Origin: Isoptericola jiangsuensis
Lineage (GTDB): Bacteria; Actinomycetota; Actinomycetes; Actinomycetales; Cellulomonadaceae
Length of the DNA: 64,000 nt
Direction of reading: 5' to 3'
Assembly (NCBI RefSeq): GCF_002563715.1
Contig: NZ_PDJJ01000001.1
Location: 3,658,001 to 3,722,000, forward strand
Positions 60,825 through 64,000 of the stretch are shown piece by piece. The position numbers were made by a program, and so were the translations under genes. The notes under the pieces were generated by a model. The model saw only the letters and a list, made by a program, of their open reading frames with translations. It made no database searches and had not been told where the DNA came from. Numbering within the stretch: the stretch's first letter is position 1; the number at the start of each line of letters is the position of its first letter.

Positions 60825-61913
60825 TCAGCCGATGACCGCGGTCGTCCACTGCTGGATCCACTCGTCACGGTGCGCCGCGACGTCCGCCGGGGCGACGTCG
60901 AACGGCTCGTCCGCCTGCGGGGCGAACTGCGCCCACTCGGCCGGGAGCTCCACCGTCGCGTCCGCCGGGTACATGTACATGTTCGCCGGGACGTCCGCCT
61001 GGACGTCGGCGGACGCGAGGAAGTCCACCAGGGCCTTCGCGCCCTCCGGGTTGTCCGTCCCCGCGAGGACGCCCGCGAACTCGACCTGGCGGAAGCACGT
61101 GCCCAGCAGGGCGGCCGTCGTCGTCGCGTCCCCGTCCTCGGTCACCGTGAACGCCGGCGACGTCGCGTACGACAGCACGACCGGACGCTGCCCGCCCTCG
61201 CCCGCACCCGAGAAGTCGACGTAGTAGGCGTCCGACCAGCCTTCGGTCACCTTCAGGCCGTTGGCCCCCAGGTCCGTCCAGTACTGCTCGAAGCCGTCCT
61301 CCCCGAACGCCGCGACGGTCGCCAGGAGCATCGCGAAGCCGGGCGACGACGTCGCCGGGTTCGCCACGACCGTCAGGTCGCGGTAGGCCGGGTCGAGCAG
61401 GTCCTCGAACGTCGACGGCGGTTCCACGCCCTCCGCGTCGAACCACGCGGTGTCCACGTTGAGGCACACGTCGCCCTGGTCGATCGGCGTCAGCCCCTCC
61501 AGCCCCTCGCCGACCAGCGCCGTCACCGACGGGTCGAGGTCGGCCGGCGTGTACGGCTCGAACACGCCCGCCTCGACCGCACGGGACGCGAACGTGTTGT
61601 CGACGCCGAACACGACGTCGCCGAGCGGCGAGTCCGCGGTCAGCACGAGCTGGTTGACGAGCGTGCCCGCATCGCCGGCCGCCACCTGCTCGACCTCCAG
61701 GCCCGTCTCCTGCTCGAACGACTCCAGCAGGCCGTCGCTGAGCGCGAACGAGTCGTGCGTGACCAGCGTGACCGTGCCGGAGAGCGGCGCGTCCCCCGTC
61801 GGGCTCGACGACGTCGTCCCGGCCGGGGCGTCGTCCCCCGAGCAGGCGGCGAGCAGCGGCAGCAGCCCCACGGCGGCGGCGGCCGTGACGGCGCGGCGGT
61901 GACGGATGTTCAT
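60825..61913 (-). CDS. Thiamine-binding lipoprotein (ThiB-like)
   Basis: 362 residues. Signal peptide with lipobox LLAAC (Cys24), a Ser/Thr/Pro linker, then a TbpA-like fold: VTLVTHDSFALSDGLLESFEQETGLEVEQV and GDVVFGVDNTFASRAVEAGVFEPY, which match ThiB signatures closely. First gene of the operon ThiB-ThiP-ThiQ, and its leader carries a TPP riboswitch. Confidence 0.94.
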   Translation of the reverse strand: MNIRHRRAVTAAAAVGLLPLLAACSGDDAPAGTTSSSPTGDAPLSGTVTLVTHDSFALSDGLLESFEQETGLEVEQVAAGDAGTLVNQLVLTADSPLGDVVFGVDNTFASRAVEAGVFEPYTPADLDPSVTALVGEGLEGLTPIDQGDVCLNVDTAWFDAEGVEPPSTFEDLLDPAYRDLTVVANPATSSPGFAMLLATVAAFGEDGFEQYWTDLGANGLKVTEGWSDAYYVDFSGAGEGGQRPVVLSYATSPAFTVTEDGDATTTAALLGTCFRQVEFAGVLAGTDNPEGAKALVDFLASADVQADVPANMYMYPADATVELPAEWAQFAPQADEPFDVAPADVAAHRDEWIQQWTTAVIG

Positions 61914-61977
61914 GTGTCCTCCTCAGACGTGCGGGAGGGGGTCCGTCGCCCGCCGGTCCGACGGACGACGGGTTCGA

Positions 61978-62075
61978 GAAGCCCGACTTCCTCCACCGGT
62001 GCTAACCGGATCAGGTTCGAGGGTCTGCGGTGGTCCGCACTCTCAGCGCCGCACGGCGCTCCCCTGTCGTTCCCT
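61978..62075 (-). ncRNA. TPP riboswitch (THI element)
   Basis: Read on the minus strand: the P1 half CGAC before AGGGGAGC, the conserved GCTGAGAGTGCGG, the pyrophosphate-arm segment ACCCTCGAACCTGATCCGG, then TTAGCACCGGTGGAGG and the closing GTCG. All core THI-box segments are in order, about 65 bases before the lipoprotein start. Bound TPP should reduce expression of the thiamine importer. The switch in an actinobacterium usually acts on translation. Confidence 0.92.
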
Positions 62076-62154
62076 GAGAGCCTACCGCCCGCGCACGCTA
62101 CGGTGGACCGGTCCGGCGGGACCGCCGCCGGACGACGTCGACCGAAGGAGAACC

Positions 62155-62436
62155 GTGGACCTCGATCACAACGAACCGTCCCTCGCGCTCAAGGTCGGGA
62201 CGGTCGCGGCGACGTTCGCCGCCGGCTGGGTCGCGCAGAAGCTGATCAAGTTCGTGTGGGAGAAGGCCACGGGCAACGACGCGCCCATCGACCTCGACGC
62301 GGACGACATCCCCGTCGTCCAGGCGATCACGTTCGCCGCCGTCACCGGTGGCGTCGCCGTCCTCGCGCGCCGCCTCGCCCGCCAGGGCGTCGCCAAGGCC
62401 GTCGACCGTCGGGCGCAGAAGGTCTCGGTCGTCTGA
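62155..62436 (+). CDS. DUF4235 membrane-associated protein
   Basis: 93 residues from GTG 62155 with AAGGAG four bases upstream. Pattern ALKVGTVAATFAAGWVAQKLIKFVWEKATGNDAP, then DIPVVQAITFAAVTGGVAVLARRLARQGVAKAV: two hydrophobic helices with basic ends, the DUF4235 layout. Function unknown. TACGGT at 62099-62104 may be its -10. Confidence 0.85.
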   Translation: MDLDHNEPSLALKVGTVAATFAAGWVAQKLIKFVWEKATGNDAPIDLDADDIPVVQAITFAAVTGGVAVLARRLARQGVAKAVDRRAQKVSVV

Positions 62437-62461
62437 CCGCCGACGGGCCGGGGCCCGATGG

Positions 62462-63184
62462 TCAGGCGTCGTGCAGGCGACGCCGGGCCAGCTGGGCCTC
62501 GTGCCCCCGGGGTCGGTCGACCGCGTGCACCGTCGCCAGGGCGCTCTCGAGGCGCTCGGCCGGGTCCCCGGACGAGTGCTGCAGCGCCACCACCACCTGG
62601 GACGCCGCGACCTGCAACGGAACCCCGGCGCGTGCCGCGGCCTCGCCGAGCAGGTCGGCGGCGTCGGCCTCCGCCAGCCCGCGCGTCACCATGATCGCGC
62701 CCTTGACCTGCTCGACCGCCGCGGCCGAGACCAGGGCGCGGCCCACGGCCCGCTGCGCCTCCCGGTCGAGTGCCTCCCGTGTCACCGGGCTGACGTCCAG
62801 CACGTAGCCCACGACCTGCACGATCGTGCCGTCGTCCTCGTGCCTTCCCTGCCCGGTGACGACGACGGACCGGGACCTGCCGTGCGGGTCCACGATGCGG
62901 TGCGCGCTCGCGAAGGGGCGCCCGGCGTGCAGTGCGACCGCGGCGGTGCGGGACAGGCGGGACCTGTCGTCCGGGTGGGTGCGGGCGAGGATCACGTCGA
63001 TGCTGGGTTCGATCTCCCCGGGTTCGTGACCGTGCAGCCGGTACGTCTCGTCCGACCACCACGTGTGCCCCGTGGCGACGTCGACGTGGTAGCGCCCGAC
63101 GACGAGCTGTGTCCCCGTCGCCAGCGCCTCGGCGATGTCGCTCGTGCCGTTGCGGGACGTCCTGCGGGACGGCGGAGCGCCCAT
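62462..63184 (-). CDS. PAS-ANTAR regulatory protein
   Basis: 240 residues from ATG 63184; a GTG two codons earlier is possible. A PAS fold (about 30-130) has HTWWSDETYRLHGHEPGEIEPSIDVILARTHPDD and IVQVVGYVLDVS. The C-terminal ANTAR domain (about 145-200) reads ALVSAAAVEQVKGAIMVTRGLAEADAADLLGEAAARAG. ANTAR domains bind paired hairpins in mRNA leaders and prevent termination. The signal and target RNAs are unknown; the terminator hairpins nearby are single, not the paired ANTAR type. Confidence 0.9.
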   Translation of the reverse strand: MGAPPSRRTSRNGTSDIAEALATGTQLVVGRYHVDVATGHTWWSDETYRLHGHEPGEIEPSIDVILARTHPDDRSRLSRTAAVALHAGRPFASAHRIVDPHGRSRSVVVTGQGRHEDDGTIVQVVGYVLDVSPVTREALDREAQRAVGRALVSAAAVEQVKGAIMVTRGLAEADAADLLGEAAARAGVPLQVAASQVVVALQHSSGDPAERLESALATVHAVDRPRGHEAQLARRRLHDA

Positions 63185-63272
63185 GGTCACCCACCCCCTG
63201 CTTCCCGCGGCCGCCCCTGGCCGCAGCCGGTTGCGGCCCACCGTACTCCGGTGCGCCCGGAGCGCCACCGGA

Positions 63273-63307
63273 GAGCCGGGGACCGCCCTGTCGGCGGTCC
63301 CCGGCTC
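63273..63307 (-). terminator. Terminator after the TauE/SafE gene
   Basis: Perfect 15-bp arms GAGCCGGGGACCGCC / GGCGGTCCCCGGCTC with loop CTGTC, 18 bp after the stop. Confidence 0.85.
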
Positions 63308-63324
63308 GTCCCGGCCCGTTGCTG

Positions 63325-64000
63325 TCAGTGACGGGCGGCACCCGTGGCGGCCGGCGTGGTCGGCTCGGCCGGTCCCTCGACGACGGCCGCCTCCGCGGCG
63401 GCCTCCCGGCGCTGCACCAGGTGGGCGTTGATCGACCAGGCGACGGCCGCGGCCCAGACCGCCGCGATCGCCCAGAGCGCCGTCGACACCCAGACGTCGG
63501 CGACGTCGAACGCGAGCAGCAGGGTGCGGGTGTTCGTCAGGACGATGAGGCCGCCCACGGCCGACCCGAGGACGCGCGGCGGGACGATGCGCACCAGGTA
63601 GGCGGCGATCGGTGCGGCGATGAGACCACCCAGGAGCAGCGCCACGACCCACTGCGTGTCGATGCCGGCGGTGCCCAGCCCCACGAAGAAGCCGAGGCTC
63701 GCCGCGACCGCGACGAAGAACTCGCTGGTGTCGATCGAGCCGATGACCTTGCGGGGCTCCATGCGGCCGCTCGCGAGGATCGCCGGGGTGCCGACCGGCC
63801 CCCAGCCACCGCCGCCGGTGGCGTCGACGAAGCCGGCCACGAGGCCCAGCGGGGCCAGGAACCGCTTGCGCAGCGGGGTCCCGATCCGGTCGGTGCGCAG
63901 CCCGCGGAACGTGAAGCGCAGCAGCACGTACAGGCCGAGGGCGAGCAGGATGATCGAGATGAGGGGCTTGGCCAGGTCGACGGCGAGCCAGGACAGGAAG
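63325..64000 (-). CDS. TauE/SafE-family anion exporter (C-terminal part)
   Basis: The frame stays open to the window end, giving about 224 C-terminal residues; the start is beyond base 64000. The second half of the TauE/SafE repeat is clear: APLGLVAGFVDATGGGGWGPVGTPAILASG (G-F-x-D-x-x-G-G-G-G-W-G), followed by GSIDTSEFFVAVAASLGFF and four more helices. The tail (RREAAAEAAVVEGPAEPTTPAATG) is cytoplasmic and disordered. The family moves sulfite, sulfoacetate or related anions across the membrane. Confidence 0.9.
   Translation of the reverse strand, partial: FLSWLAVDLAKPLISIILLALGLYVLLRFTFRGLRTDRIGTPLRKRFLAPLGLVAGFVDATGGGGWGPVGTPAILASGRMEPRKVIGSIDTSEFFVAVAASLGFFVGLGTAGIDTQWVVALLLGGLIAAPIAAYLVRIVPPRVLGSAVGGLIVLTNTRTLLLAFDVADVWVSTALWAIAAVWAAAVAWSINAHLVQRREAAAEAAVVEGPAEPTTPAATGAARH

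Noticed and set aside
62462-63184. An ANTAR RNA target beside the ANTAR gene
   Set aside because: The nearby hairpin (63273-63307) is a single long stem without the paired hexaloop hairpins that ANTAR proteins recognise.

Overview
The window is very GC-rich DNA (roughly 73-75% by eye) from an actinobacterium, most likely a member of the Micrococcales such as the Cellulomonas / Cellulosimicrobium / Isoptericola group. That placement is an inference. It rests on base composition, an HspR/HAIR-controlled dnaK operon, a DevR/DosR-type response regulator, an ANTAR protein, a WXG100-like protein, an ABC sugar cluster without its own ATPase, and many promoters of the leaderless TANNNT type.

Layout. 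1-4.6 kb: the 3' end of a phytoene-desaturase-like oxidoreductase, then a histidine kinase / response regulator / DUF4097 surface-repeat operon and tadA. 4.6-8.4 kb: an LPXTG wall-anchored protein, an IS30-family element disabled by one stop codon, and upp. 8.5-13.9 kb: a 1331-residue protein that joins an ECF-type sigma factor, a zinc-binding anti-sigma-like domain, membrane segments and a large predicted extracellular part. It is divergent from a degenerate GGDEF-like protein. A DUF1540 protein beside an AT-rich island follows. 14.0-18.3 kb: dnaK-grpE-dnaJ-hspR with two HAIR operators. 18.4-19.4 kb: a protein with four cold-shock domains and an RGG-rich linker. 19.5-23.8 kb: a WXG100-like five-gene cluster behind a 28-bp palindrome. 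23.8-36.3 kb: a secreted S8 protease, an AI-2E-type permease, an acyltransferase, a GNAT enzyme, a tandem universal stress protein, a DosS/DosR-like pair and a membrane gluzincin protease. 36.3-39.4 kb: a SulP permease, a NUDIX hydrolase and an S4 RNA-binding protein, separated by three arrays of an unusual 20-bp repeat. 39.4-46.4 kb: a GH3 glycosidase, two sugar permeases, a binding lipoprotein and a divergent LacI regulator. 46.4-50.1 kb: an APH-fold kinase, a DUF1269 protein and pgi. 50.4-56.4 kb: a six-gene stressosome operon (RsbR, RsbS, RsbT, a SpoIIE phosphatase, a hybrid kinase and a receiver-phosphatase) in which every junction is a 4-bp overlap. 56.4-64 kb: a DHFR-like reductase, a PrsW-like protease, a thiamine ABC transporter under a TPP riboswitch, a DUF4235 protein, a PAS-ANTAR regulator and a TauE/SafE exporter cut by the window end.

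Much of the window concerns sensing and stress. It holds two NarL-type two-component systems, a stressosome, a heat-shock operon, a cold-shock protein, a universal stress protein and a membrane-bound sigma factor. The least ordinary items are the sigma/anti-sigma/extracellular fusion, the four-CSD protein, the 20-bp repeat arrays, and a palindrome (GGGGAGAACTCCCC) placed exactly 24 bp upstream of the -10 element of both the LPXTG gene and the WXG100 cluster. All calls come from reading the sequence; no database search or structure prediction was run.
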